From Candidatus Pacearchaeota archaeon (GTDB taxonomy: Archaea; Nanobdellota; Nanobdellia; Pacearchaeales; GW2011-AR1), in the NCBI GenBank assembly GCA_002687255.1, contig NYZR01000036.1, positions 1 through 10,792 on the forward strand: DNA of 10,792 nt. The letters run 5' to 3'. Below are positions 1-5,113 of this stretch, piece after piece. The notes under the pieces are model-generated. The model had not been told where the DNA came from, did not search any database, and was given only the letters and a program-made list of their open reading frames with translations. The first letter of the stretch is position 1. The number at the start of each line of letters is the position of its first letter. The translations under genes were made by a program, and so were the position numbers.

Positions 1-74
1 ATGAAGATAGTGTAAATCTTAGACAGGGTGATCTTGGAACGCTTTTTAGTTTGATGCGGAAGGTTGATGAGTAG
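1..74 (+). CDS. C-terminal end of an unidentified protein (5' truncated)
   Basis: An open frame enters from the left edge (first full codon at 3) and ends at a TAG at 72-74. The visible residues read EDSVNLRQGDLGTLFSLMRKVDE, listed here as 23 separate residues only to show a plausible mixed, charged C-terminus. The other two plus-strand frames stop within the first 15 bases. It converges on the minus-strand gene ending at 140. Too little remains to assign a family, and a chance open frame of this length cannot be excluded. Confidence 0.45.
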   Translation, partial: EDSVNLRQGDLGTLFSLMRKVDE

Positions 75-139
75 GTTTTCATGAATGTGTGTTTGTCAGA
101 TTGCTTGGGGCGAGGTATATACAAAGATCTTTTGTAGAG

Positions 140-478
140 TTATGATTTTTCTTTCACGATGACTTGCACGTTACCGGTTCTTCCTTGCGTGAGTCCTTGT
201 TCCTGGGCGGCTCTTTCTATCCTTTGGGTTTCTGGTTTATCGAGTGGTCTTGAGGTGTATCTTCCGTCTGGACAGAAGGTGATGAGTTGACTGTGATGGC
301 GGAAGACGGTGGGGTGGGGTTGCCAGGTTCCTTCGGTGTTCCTGGCTTCTAATGAAATTAATAGGTTATAGGTTCCGTGTTCTGTTGTGATCGTTGTGGC
401 TTTTTGTGTGCTGCGGTATCTAGCATCTGCGTAGCCGTTGACTGTAAAATTAGAGCCTGTGAATTCATTCATGACCAT
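140..478 (-). CDS. Hypothetical protein, 112 aa
   Basis: I do not recognise a family. The product is soluble-looking, with no membrane segment or signal peptide. The N-terminal half is rich in Thr, Asn and aromatic residues in short alternating stretches (TYNLLISLEARN), which suggests beta strands. The C-terminal part (from about residue 80) is a charged, Gln/Glu/Arg-rich probable helix. The ATG at 478 is favoured over the in-frame ATG two codons later because a TATA-like GTTAAATAAC lies about 24 nt upstream, which fits a leaderless message. That TATA box falls inside the last codons of the upstream membrane-protein gene, so the two may be transcribed separately or together. Confidence 0.7.
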   Translation of the reverse strand: MVMNEFTGSNFTVNGYADARYRSTQKATTITTEHGTYNLLISLEARNTEGTWQPHPTVFRHHSQLITFCPDGRYTSRPLDKPETQRIERAAQEQGLTQGRTGNVQVIVKEKS

Positions 479-487
479 ATGTTCTTA

Positions 488-964
488 TCATTTTTTGTTA
501 TTTAACTTTTGTTGTGATGTGTCATAATGTTTTAATAGTTCTTTGTTTTCTCTATTTTTCCTTCTGTCTATGAAGAATCCGATTATTCCCAGTATAAGTG
601 AGACGACTGCACCTATGAGTAAAAGTCCGACCACAACAAGGAGGGCCATCAGATCTTGATTTGTTATTATCATGAGGATTATGAGGAACAGATTTACAGT
701 TACCGTTCCGATTATTCCCCAAATGGTGAGGTTTGTTGTTTGCTTGTATTTTTCATAGAATTCTGGTTTTCTCCATAGGCTGTAGAATAAATAGCTTACA
801 AATATTGTTGGGAAGATTATCCAGACCCCCATTTCTATGGAGTTTGCGTTGCCCATCTCGCCAAAAACTCTTAATTGGTATAGGAGATCATACGAAAAGA
901 AGATTAGTATGGCAATTCCGATTAAGGAAACTACGCCCGTTATTGCTATTGCTAGTTTTCTCAT
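488..964 (-). CDS. Four-helix membrane protein, unknown function
   Basis: Starting at the ATG at 964 gives 158 aa with four hydrophobic segments, at about residues 4-29, 45-64, 79-101 and 105-132. A strongly basic, hydrophilic tail (RRKNRENKELLKHYD) of about 25 residues follows and probably faces the cytoplasm. I recognise no family, transporter motif or catalytic residue. The frame stays open upstream to a TTG at 1030, which would add 22 charged residues. That start would overlap the divergent HIT gene by 14 bp. The ATG at 964 instead lies 26-27 nt from a TATA-like element shared with the HIT gene, so I prefer it. The extended form is a real alternative because the extra peptide looks protein-like. 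Confidence 0.75.
   Translation of the reverse strand: MRKLAIAITGVVSLIGIAILIFFSYDLLYQLRVFGEMGNANSIEMGVWIIFPTIFVSYLFYSLWRKPEFYEKYKQTTNLTIWGIIGTVTVNLFLIILMIITNQDLMALLVVVGLLLIGAVVSLILGIIGFFIDRRKNRENKELLKHYDTSQQKLNNKK
497..506 (-). promoter_or_regulatory. TATA box for the 112-aa protein gene
   Basis: GTTAAATAAC on the minus strand, centred about 24 nt from the ATG at 478. It lies within the final Leu-Asn-Asn codons of the gene ending at 488. Spacing fits an archaeal TATA box with transcription starting at the start codon. Confidence 0.5.
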
Positions 965-986
965 TTTTCTTTCTAAGAAAGAGTAT

Positions 987-996
987 CTTTTAATAG
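987..996. promoter_or_regulatory. Shared bidirectional TATA element (HIT gene / membrane protein)
   Basis: CTTTTAATAG on the plus strand reads CTATTAAAAG on the minus strand. Its centre is about 26 nt from the HIT ATG (1017) and about 27 nt from the membrane-protein ATG (964). Both distances match the TATA-to-start spacing of other genes in the window. Confidence 0.5.
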
Positions 997-1016
997 TTTC
1001 GGTTTCTTTAGGTTTG

Positions 1017-1379
1017 ATGGGATCAGACAAAGGCTGTATTTTCTGTAAAATTGCTCGGGGCGAGATGGAGACGGAGAAGGTGGCAGAGAGTGATTCTTTT
1101 TTGGCGATTAAGGATACTCATCCTGTTGCTGAAGGGCACGTGCTTGTGATGCCGAAGCAGCATTGGGTGACTCTGCTGGACATTCCCGATACGTATGGGA
1201 AAGAGTTGGTGTGGTTTACAAAGAAAGTTTCGGAGAAGTTGTTGGAGGAGAAGGGTGTCGAAGGGTTTAATGTGGTGATGAATAATTTGGAGGCTGCTGA
1301 TCAAGTGGTGCCGCATGCACATATTCATGTGATTCCTAGGAGAGAGGGTGATGGGGTTTCTGTTCTTTCAGGACAGTGA
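1017..1379 (+). CDS. HIT-family (Hint/PKCI-like) nucleotide hydrolase or transferase
   Basis: The 120-aa protein is a typical single-domain histidine-triad protein, the family that hydrolyses adenosine 5'-phosphoramidates and related nucleotide conjugates in the cytoplasm. The N-terminus has the zinc-type CIFC pair (C7, C10) followed by KIARGE. The GHVLVMPKQH segment (40-49) is the conserved strand and turn. The HAHIHVI motif (100-106) carries the triad, with H102 the expected nucleophile. C7, C10, H49 and H100 are the expected zinc ligands of Hint proteins. The ATG at 1017 begins just before CIFC and sits 26 nt from a TATA element. The open frame extends further upstream, but that part is antisense to the membrane gene. 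The physiological substrate cannot be read from sequence. Confidence 0.93.
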   Translation: MGSDKGCIFCKIARGEMETEKVAESDSFLAIKDTHPVAEGHVLVMPKQHWVTLLDIPDTYGKELVWFTKKVSEKLLEEKGVEGFNVVMNNLEAADQVVPHAHIHVIPRREGDGVSVLSGQ

Positions 1380-1386
1380 TTTTTGT

Positions 1387-1749
1387 CTAAGTTGTGTGCC
1401 ATTCTTTTGATAGCAGTGTAAGGCCATGGATTTCTAGTTTGTATCTTTCATTCATTTCCGACCAGACTTCTTTTAGCTTCCTGTTTATTCTTGTTAAGTC
1501 CTTGTCTATGTTTTTCCTAACAACCTCTCTCCCGTCTTCTTCTAATACCGGAAATGCCATTGTTCTTCCTGCCATTTCTATTTCAGCAGATTTTACTTGC
1601 AAATTTGATTGTTGTAGTTCATTATTTATTTTATCGAAATAACTTTGTTCAATATCTCTTTCTATTTCTTCTCTTACCTCTCTTTCTAGTTTGTTCACGT
1701 TTTCTCTTAACTGGCTGATTGATTCGATCATCACATCGTAATTTATCAT
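1387..1749 (-). CDS. Coiled-coil hypothetical protein, 120 aa
   Basis: From the ATG at 1749 the first 60 or so residues (MIESISQLRENVNKLEREVR onward) form a long charged heptad-like helix. A short strand-like centre follows (EMAGRTMAFPVLEEDG), then a second helical segment (RINRKLKEVWSEMNER). No membrane segment, signal or catalytic motif is visible, and I recognise no family. A longer reading starts at a TTG at 1788 and adds a Lys-rich leader. I prefer 1749 because it is an ATG and a weak TATA-like AACTAAAAAG lies about 26 nt upstream; the ATG at 1731 is also possible. The gene converges on the HIT gene with only 7 nt between stop codons. Confidence 0.7.
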   Translation of the reverse strand: MINYDVMIESISQLRENVNKLEREVREEIERDIEQSYFDKINNELQQSNLQVKSAEIEMAGRTMAFPVLEEDGREVVRKNIDKDLTRINRKLKEVWSEMNERYKLEIHGLTLLSKEWHTT

Positions 1750-1828
1750 CCTCTTTTTGATGTGATCTTTCTTTTTAGTTTTTTGCAAAGCTTTAAAACG
1801 GTGTTGGCTGGTTAGTTCGTGGAAATAA

Positions 1829-1836
1829 TTAAATAG
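1829..1836 (+). promoter_or_regulatory. TATA box for the 99-aa protein gene
   Basis: TTAAATAG centred about 25 nt before the ATG at 1857, the same motif and spacing as at 6855 and 10059. A second candidate, CTTTAAAAC at 1791-1799, matches the tRNA promoter and would give a leader of about 36 nt. Confidence 0.5.
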
Positions 1837-1856
1837 TTCTTTGTGTTTCTGTGGTG

Positions 1857-2156
1857 ATGGGTGGTGTGTTTCCAGGGAAAATGTTGGTTCATGGGCTTGG
1901 GCCTTTTGAAGTGTCGTCTGAGGCGGCTGATGCTGTTGTGAGAGGGAGCAGGTTTTTTGAGAGAGAATTTTTTCATTGGGCTCTTGATCGGTATGGGGCT
2001 GGGATGATGCAGGTCTATCTTGATCGTTATCGTTTCTCTGTTGAGCAGAGAGGGTTTGCTGTTGGTTTGTTGCAGGAATGCCTTTTTGATAATCCTGGCA
2101 GTGCTCGGGCTACGGCGGTGCTTTACGATACCGAGTTGGCTGCCCAGTTTTCTTAG
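1857..2156 (+). CDS. Hypothetical protein, 99 aa
   Basis: An unrecognised small soluble protein. The central part (about residues 20-75) reads as amphipathic helices rich in Phe, Tyr and Arg (RFFEREFFHWALDRYGAG), and the last 20 residues are small and polar. There is no cysteine pair, signal peptide or membrane segment. The GTG at 1851 is in frame, but the ATG at 1857 is 25 nt from a TTAAATAG box and is chosen on that spacing. The gene ends 34 nt before the tRNA, whose own TATA box begins 5 nt after the stop codon, so the tRNA does not depend on read-through. Confidence 0.65.
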   Translation: MGGVFPGKMLVHGLGPFEVSSEAADAVVRGSRFFEREFFHWALDRYGAGMMQVYLDRYRFSVEQRGFAVGLLQECLFDNPGSARATAVLYDTELAAQFS

Positions 2157-2169
2157 AAAGCTTTAAAAC
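2157..2169 (+). promoter_or_regulatory. tRNA promoter (BRE/TATA)
   Basis: AAAGCTTTAAAAC, with the TATA core centred about 26 nt before the first base of the mature tRNA (2191). This is the textbook archaeal spacing to a transcription start. The same 13 bases recur at 1787-1799. Confidence 0.65.
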
Positions 2170-2190
2170 AGTCTTAGGGTTTTTGTTTTC

Positions 2191-2262
2191 GGCTCTGTAG
2201 CTCAGTGGCAGAGCGCCGCTCTCATGAGGCGGAGGTCGAGAGTTCAATCCTCTCCAGAGCCA
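2191..2262 (+). tRNA. tRNA with CAU anticodon (elongator Met, or Ile2)
   Basis: A 72-nt cloverleaf closes fully. The acceptor stem is GGCTCTG (2191-2197) with CAGAGCC (2255-2261), and A73 is at 2262. The D stem is GCTC/GAGC with loop AGTGGCA. The anticodon stem is CCGCT (2216-2220) with GGCGG (2228-2232), holding loop CTCATGA and anticodon CAT at 2223-2225. The variable loop has 5 nt. The T stem is GAGAG/CTCTC with loop TTCAATC. CCA is not encoded and there is no intron. The anticodon stem lacks the three G-C pairs of initiator tRNA and the first pair is G-C, so it is not the initiator. A CAU tRNA can also be the AUA-reading Ile2 after C34 agmatidinylation, and I cannot separate the two by eye. 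Confidence 0.95.
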
Positions 2263-2480
2263 CTCTATGGAAACTAACAGCGCTCAAGGAGGCGAGCTCC
2301 TTGGCGGCTCAAACACCTGCGGTGATTTGAGCTTTTCCTTAGGAACCCTTCCTTTTCATGTCTCGCTTCGCTCATTTATCTATGGGTGCCTTCGGCGCTG
2401 AAATAATAGCAAACGACTTGGTTGATTAGTTTATTATTTGGGACAGGAGTTGTTGAAGAGGATACGTCGTGTGCTAGAAG
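2263..2480. other. Non-coding, hairpin-rich interval between convergent tRNA and eS17 genes
   Basis: I see no convincing gene in these 218 nt. There are three local stem-loops. The first is CAAGGAG/CTCCTTG (2285-2291/2297-2303), extendable by CGC/GCG across a bulged T. The second is GCTCAAACACC/GGTGATTTGAGC (2307-2317/2321-2332), 11 pairs with one bulged A. The third is GTGCC/GGCGC (2386-2390/2394-2398) around a TTC loop. Bases 2403-2480 look plain. A 33-codon minus-strand frame crosses the hairpins but has no promoter support. The patch could be a small RNA, a processing or termination region, or a dispersed repeat copy. Confidence 0.5.
2307..2336 (+). terminator. Hairpin followed by T-run downstream of the tRNA
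   Basis: An 11-bp stem with one bulged A and a TGC loop, directly followed by CTTTTCC. The T-run alone could terminate archaeal polymerase. The hairpin may instead be an RNA structure with another role. Confidence 0.35.
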
Positions 2481-2768
2481 TTATTGTTCGTATTGCGGCC
2501 TTTCTTTCTCTTGTTCTTCTTTCTCTGCAGCTGCTTTTGCGGCTTCTTCTTTTGCGGCTCGCTTTGCTGCTTTGGCAGCGGCGTTGAGTTTCGCTTTTTC
2601 TAGTCGTGCCAGGTAGCCTGCGACTTTGTTTCTCACTTTCTTTCCTGGCATGGCTTCGCTTTGCTCTAGAAGTTGCTTGTCGTGTTCGAAGTCAGGAGTG
2701 AAGCTGTGGTCTTCCTTGAGGAAGTCACGTGCTGCGTTCTTGATCATTTTCTGTTTTATTCTTCCCAT
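2481..2768 (-). CDS. rps17e: Ribosomal protein eS17 (S17e), with extended C-terminal tail
   Basis: A small-subunit ribosomal protein shared by archaea and eukaryotes. The N-terminal 57 residues match the family strongly: MGRIKQKMIKNAAR at the start, a TPDFEHDKQLLEQ segment (24-36), and KKVRNKVAGYLARL (43-56). Archaeal eS17 usually stops soon after this point at about 60-70 residues. This one continues to 95 with an Ala/Lys/Glu-rich, probably continuous helix (residues 58-85) and a polar end. The ATG at 2768 is fixed by the MGRI start and by a TATA element 26-27 nt upstream. The gene is last in a minus-strand series but has its own promoter. The tail is in frame and uses the same codons, so I take it as real rather than a frameshift artefact. 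Confidence 0.93.
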   Translation of the reverse strand: MGRIKQKMIKNAARDFLKEDHSFTPDFEHDKQLLEQSEAMPGKKVRNKVAGYLARLEKAKLNAAAKAAKRAAKEEAAKAAAEKEEQEKERPQYEQ

Positions 2769-2789
2769 GGTTATGTTTGAGAAAGAGGG

Positions 2790-2799
2790 TTTTTAAGAG
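2790..2799 (-). promoter_or_regulatory. TATA box for the eS17 gene
   Basis: CTCTTAAAAA on the minus strand, centred 26-27 nt from the ATG at 2768 and starting just after the stop codon of the upstream gene (2801-2803). Confidence 0.55.
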
Positions 2800-2800
2800 T

Positions 2801-3118
2801 TTAGGTTATCTTTCTTGGTTTAACAAAAAAGAAAGGTATGGAACTACTTATTAGTCCAACAGCACCGCCTGCTAAATATTTGGCTGCCTTTGCCGCTTCT
2901 GCGGCGTCAGGGCTGGTTGTTATCTCTGAATACATCCCCATTGCATTTGCCATTATCAACATGCCTGCACTTCCCAATAATCCCATTATTCCCAGAACGG
3001 GAGAGGCATCTCTTATATTTTTAATTAATCTACTTTCTTCTTTTGGTTGTGTATCTCTTTGGGTTTCTTGCCAATAATTTTCCTGTGGTTCTTGAGCCCA
3101 TTGGTTTTGATATCTCAT
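2801..3118 (-). CDS. Small two-helix membrane protein, unknown function
   Basis: The 105-aa product has a hydrophilic N-terminus rich in Gln, Glu and Trp (residues 1-37). Two hydrophobic segments follow at about 39-62 (VLGIMGLLGSAGMLIMANAM) and 81-99 (YLAGGAVGLISSSIPFFFVK), joined by a loop containing SPDAAEAAKAAK. The end is short and basic. The layout suggests a helical hairpin with both ends on the same side, probably the cytoplasm. No family is recognised. The ATG at 3118 is supported by a CTTAAATAG box 25 nt upstream. That box contains the stop codon of the preceding gene. Confidence 0.72.
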   Translation of the reverse strand: MRYQNQWAQEPQENYWQETQRDTQPKEESRLIKNIRDASPVLGIMGLLGSAGMLIMANAMGMYSEITTSPDAAEAAKAAKYLAGGAVGLISSSIPFFFVKPRKIT

Positions 3119-3138
3119 GTTGTTTCTCTCTTTCTTTC

Positions 3139-3147
3139 CTATTTAAG
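3139..3147 (-). promoter_or_regulatory. TATA box overlapping the upstream stop codon
   Basis: CTTAAATAG on the minus strand, centred 25 nt from the ATG at 3118. The TAA stop of the 371-aa gene (3143-3145) lies inside the box, so the two genes share these bases. Confidence 0.5.
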
Positions 3148-4258
3148 CTTTTAGTTGTTCGAACTTGATGAGGTGTTTCCATTCTTCGAGGTGGGCTTGT
3201 GCTTTCTTGGTGAGTTTACCTGGGGCGGCGAAGAGTGCTGGCATGCGGAGTGTTTGGGCTTTTTGGAATGCTATGGTGAGGTCTGTGTCGGAGACGGTTT
3301 TTTTGTCTTTGGCGTGGACATAGAAGGTTTGGGGGCCGAGGGGTGTTTGGGTGTTGATGAGGAGTTCGGCTTCTTTCTTTTTGAAGTCGAGGGTTTGTTC
3401 GATGGTGTGGTTGTTGGTTTGGAAGTGTGCTTGGACGAGGTTGAGGAAGGTGGGGTCGGGGCCTTTCTTTTTCCTGGGTTGTTGGGGTGGTTCTGTTATT
3501 TCTGCTTGGTGGGTGGTTATTTGGGGGACAATAGCTCGCTCCCGCTCGGGTTCCTGCCCGCCGCCCGGAGAATTATCTGATGCCAAGGGTGTGGGGTTGG
3601 TGCTTGTTTCTTGGAATTGTGGTTGTTGAGGTTGAGATGTTTGGGGTGGTGTTGGTTCTGGGGTCGGGGCTGGCTTCTGTGGTTGTTCTGGTGCTGGTTG
3701 TGAGGCAGGTTGGGGTTCTGGAGTTGGTTGAGGAGTTTCTTGGATTTGTGGCGCAGGTTGGGATTGTTGTGGGGCTTTTTGTGGTGTGGGTTCTTGTTTT
3801 GACAGACCTGTTTGGATGAGGGATTTGGCTTCGGCTTCTTGCGTGAGGAAGTAGCGCCAGAAAAGAACTTCTCGGCTGTCTATTCTCGCTCTGAGTGGGA
3901 GGGCGAAGTCTTTGATGGATCTGAGGGCTACACGGATTGCTGGTTCTTGGTTGGTGTCTTCGAGGACTTGTGAGGATTTGAGGAGTTGGAATGCTTCTCG
4001 TTCTTTTCTGTTTAAGTGTTGGGCGAAGTTTTCTAGCTGGTCGGTTTGGTCTGAGAGGTGGTAGAGTGGGGATGATCCGACACGGAGGTTGCTGGTTTTG
4101 AGTTGTTGGTCGTTGACTAGTTCTGCTAGGAATGCTGAGGCGAAGATTGGTTCTACTCCGAGGGCTTTCGCTAGATGCACGGGGAGTGAGGGGCCATTAG
4201 ACTTGATGTGCTCGATGATTTTCTCTTTTTTAATGGCCAGTTGTTGCAGGTCTGGCAT
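3143..4258 (-). CDS. Winged-helix protein with Pro/Gln-rich linker and nuclease-fold-like C-terminal domain
   Basis: The 371-aa protein has three parts. Residues 5-70 look like a winged helix (KEKIIEHIKSNGPSLPVHLAKALGVE as helix-turn-helix, SNLRVGSSPLYHL as wing). Residues 72-148 are a mostly helical continuation, possibly a second winged helix. Residues 150-262 are a low-complexity linker of Pro, Gln, Thr, Glu and Ala. Residues 265-371 begin with basic PRKKKG and return to a folded pattern: KKKEAELLI, then TFYVHAKDKK, then IAFQKAQTLRMPALFAAPGKLTKKA. That order resembles the Mrr-like PD-(D/E)XK fold, but the usual Glu-x-Lys reads H315-A-K317, so catalysis is doubtful. I recall similar N-terminal regions in DPANN winged-helix proteins of unknown role. 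The start sits 25-26 nt from a TATA box. A DNA-binding role is inferred. Confidence 0.72.
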   Translation of the reverse strand: MPDLQQLAIKKEKIIEHIKSNGPSLPVHLAKALGVEPIFASAFLAELVNDQQLKTSNLRVGSSPLYHLSDQTDQLENFAQHLNRKEREAFQLLKSSQVLEDTNQEPAIRVALRSIKDFALPLRARIDSREVLFWRYFLTQEAEAKSLIQTGLSKQEPTPQKAPQQSQPAPQIQETPQPTPEPQPASQPAPEQPQKPAPTPEPTPPQTSQPQQPQFQETSTNPTPLASDNSPGGGQEPERERAIVPQITTHQAEITEPPQQPRKKKGPDPTFLNLVQAHFQTNNHTIEQTLDFKKKEAELLINTQTPLGPQTFYVHAKDKKTVSDTDLTIAFQKAQTLRMPALFAAPGKLTKKAQAHLEEWKHLIKFEQLKA

Positions 4259-4278
4259 ATTTGCTTTGAGATTGGACA

Positions 4279-4288
4279 GGTTATAAGG
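4279..4288 (-). promoter_or_regulatory. TATA box for the winged-helix fusion gene
   Basis: CCTTATAACC on the minus strand, centred 25-26 nt from the ATG at 4258. It lies in the 41-nt gap after the trmB stop codon, giving this gene its own promoter. Confidence 0.55.
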
Positions 4289-4299
4289 ATTATGGTGAT

Positions 4300-5055
4300 T
4301 TAGGGTTTGTTCCAGAATGAGTTGAAGAAGTCTTTGTAGTGTTGTGCGTTTTGCTGCGATTTGATGTCGAACGCTGTTATCTGATTGTCTGCTACTATGG
4401 TGATGACGTGGTCATGGAAGATGAAGATCCCTGTGGGGAAGTGGGTGTCGAGGTATTTTATCTTGTCGTGTTTTGTGTAGAGACTCTTGTAGTCTTTTCT
4501 TATTTTTTCTTTTTGGTTTTTATTTAAGATGAGTTTTAATTTGATGTTATGTTGTTTTCTTATCGGATGGTAGTTGTGGAAAAAGTGTATGAACTTGTCT
4601 TGTTTTAAGATGTCGTTCAGCCCGAAGACCAGTATCTCTTGGTTTGGATGTTGTGAGAATATTTCTCTGAAGAGCTCCGTTATTGCTTTGAGGCCTTCGA
4701 ATACTCTCGCATATTGCCTGTTTCTTAGACTTCCTTGCTTGTTTATGAGGGATGGGATTATTCGTTTGATTTTTTGTTTTTCTTCTTCTAGTGATGTTTG
4801 TTTTTTATTGATGAATTCTAAGAGGTTGTTTGGGTTGGTTGCTATGAAGTTTTTTCTGTTTTCTTTGATGTTATGGGATACAAGTCCTTTCTCTATGAGT
4901 TTGTCTAGGATGGGATAGACTTTTGCGTGGCTGATTCCCGAGAGTTTTGCTATCGGTCCTACAGTGGTTTGGCCTAGTTCTATAAGTGCTAGGTAGACCT
5001 TTATCTCTCCTTCAGTTAGGCCGAGTTCTTTTAGGGTTGGTGTTATTTGTGGCAT
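4300..5055 (-). CDS. TrmB-family transcriptional regulator
   Basis: A 251-aa archaeal transcription regulator. Residues 5-75 form the TrmB winged helix: LKELGLTEGEIKVYLALIEL, then GPIAKLSGISHAKVYPIL as helix-turn-helix, then DKLIEKGLVSH leading to the wing. Residues 80-108 are a charged helical linker, likely the dimerisation coiled coil. Residues 113-248 match the phospholipase-D-like effector domain seen in many TrmB proteins (FEGLKAITELFREIF, ILVFGLNDIL, HFPTGIFIFHDHVITIV). The longer C-terminal sugar-binding domain of classical TrmB is absent, so the ligand is unknown and need not be a sugar. It diverges from a pair of small acidic proteins across a 58-nt spacer with a shared TATA box and an imperfect inverted repeat. 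It may control that pair and itself. Confidence 0.88.
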   Translation of the reverse strand: MPQITPTLKELGLTEGEIKVYLALIELGQTTVGPIAKLSGISHAKVYPILDKLIEKGLVSHNIKENRKNFIATNPNNLLEFINKKQTSLEEEKQKIKRIIPSLINKQGSLRNRQYARVFEGLKAITELFREIFSQHPNQEILVFGLNDILKQDKFIHFFHNYHPIRKQHNIKLKLILNKNQKEKIRKDYKSLYTKHDKIKYLDTHFPTGIFIFHDHVITIVADNQITAFDIKSQQNAQHYKDFFNSFWNKP

Positions 5056-5060
5056 TTTAT

Positions 5061-5077
5061 TACTCCGTTGGGAGGTA
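5061..5077. repeat. Imperfect inverted repeat, candidate TrmB operator
   Basis: TACTCC (5061-5066) and GGAGGTA (5071-5077) pair with one bulged G around GTTG. The site lies between the shared TATA box and the trmB start, about where the trmB transcript would begin. A regulator bound here could block its own gene. This is inferred from position only. Confidence 0.3.
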
Positions 5078-5083
5078 GTTGGA

Positions 5084-5093
5084 CTTATATAGG
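5084..5093. promoter_or_regulatory. Shared symmetric TATA box (trmB / acidic protein pair)
   Basis: CTTATATAGG has a TATATA core that reads the same on both strands. Its centre is 26 nt from the plus-strand ATG at 5114 and about 33 nt from the trmB ATG at 5055. No other good TATA box is present in the spacer. Confidence 0.6.
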
Positions 5094-5113
5094 TTTGGAA
5101 TTGGTCTTTTGAT

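Noticed and set aside
120..136. Near-palindrome TACAAAGATCTTTTGTA between the first two genes
   Set aside because: It is short and imperfect. It could be part of a termination zone, but nothing else supports a function.
837..1016. N-terminal extension of the HIT protein by 60 residues
   Set aside because: HIT proteins begin just before the CxxC motif. The extension is antisense to the membrane-protein gene, and the ATG at 1017 fits the TATA spacing.
965..1030. TTG-started longer form of the membrane protein
   Set aside because: It would overlap the divergent HIT gene and has no promoter at the right distance. It is kept only as an alternative.
2191..2262. Initiator tRNA-Met
   Set aside because: The anticodon stem CCGCT/GGCGG lacks the three consecutive G-C pairs required, and the acceptor stem starts with G-C.
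2274..2375. 33-codon minus-strand open frame across the hairpins after the tRNA
   Set aside because: There is no TATA box at standard spacing, the composition is dictated by palindromes, and no homology is recognisable.
3450..3810. Possible tandem repeat array in GT-rich DNA
   Set aside because: There is no fixed repeat unit. It encodes the Pro/Gln/Thr linker, and similarity between segments is explained by codon bias.
3155..3819. Long plus-strand open frames rich in Val, Leu, Gly and Phe opposite the 371-aa protein gene
   Set aside because: They are the complement of C/A-rich codons in a strongly skewed region. They lack a promoter and have low-complexity translation, and the minus-strand reading has folded domains and a good start.
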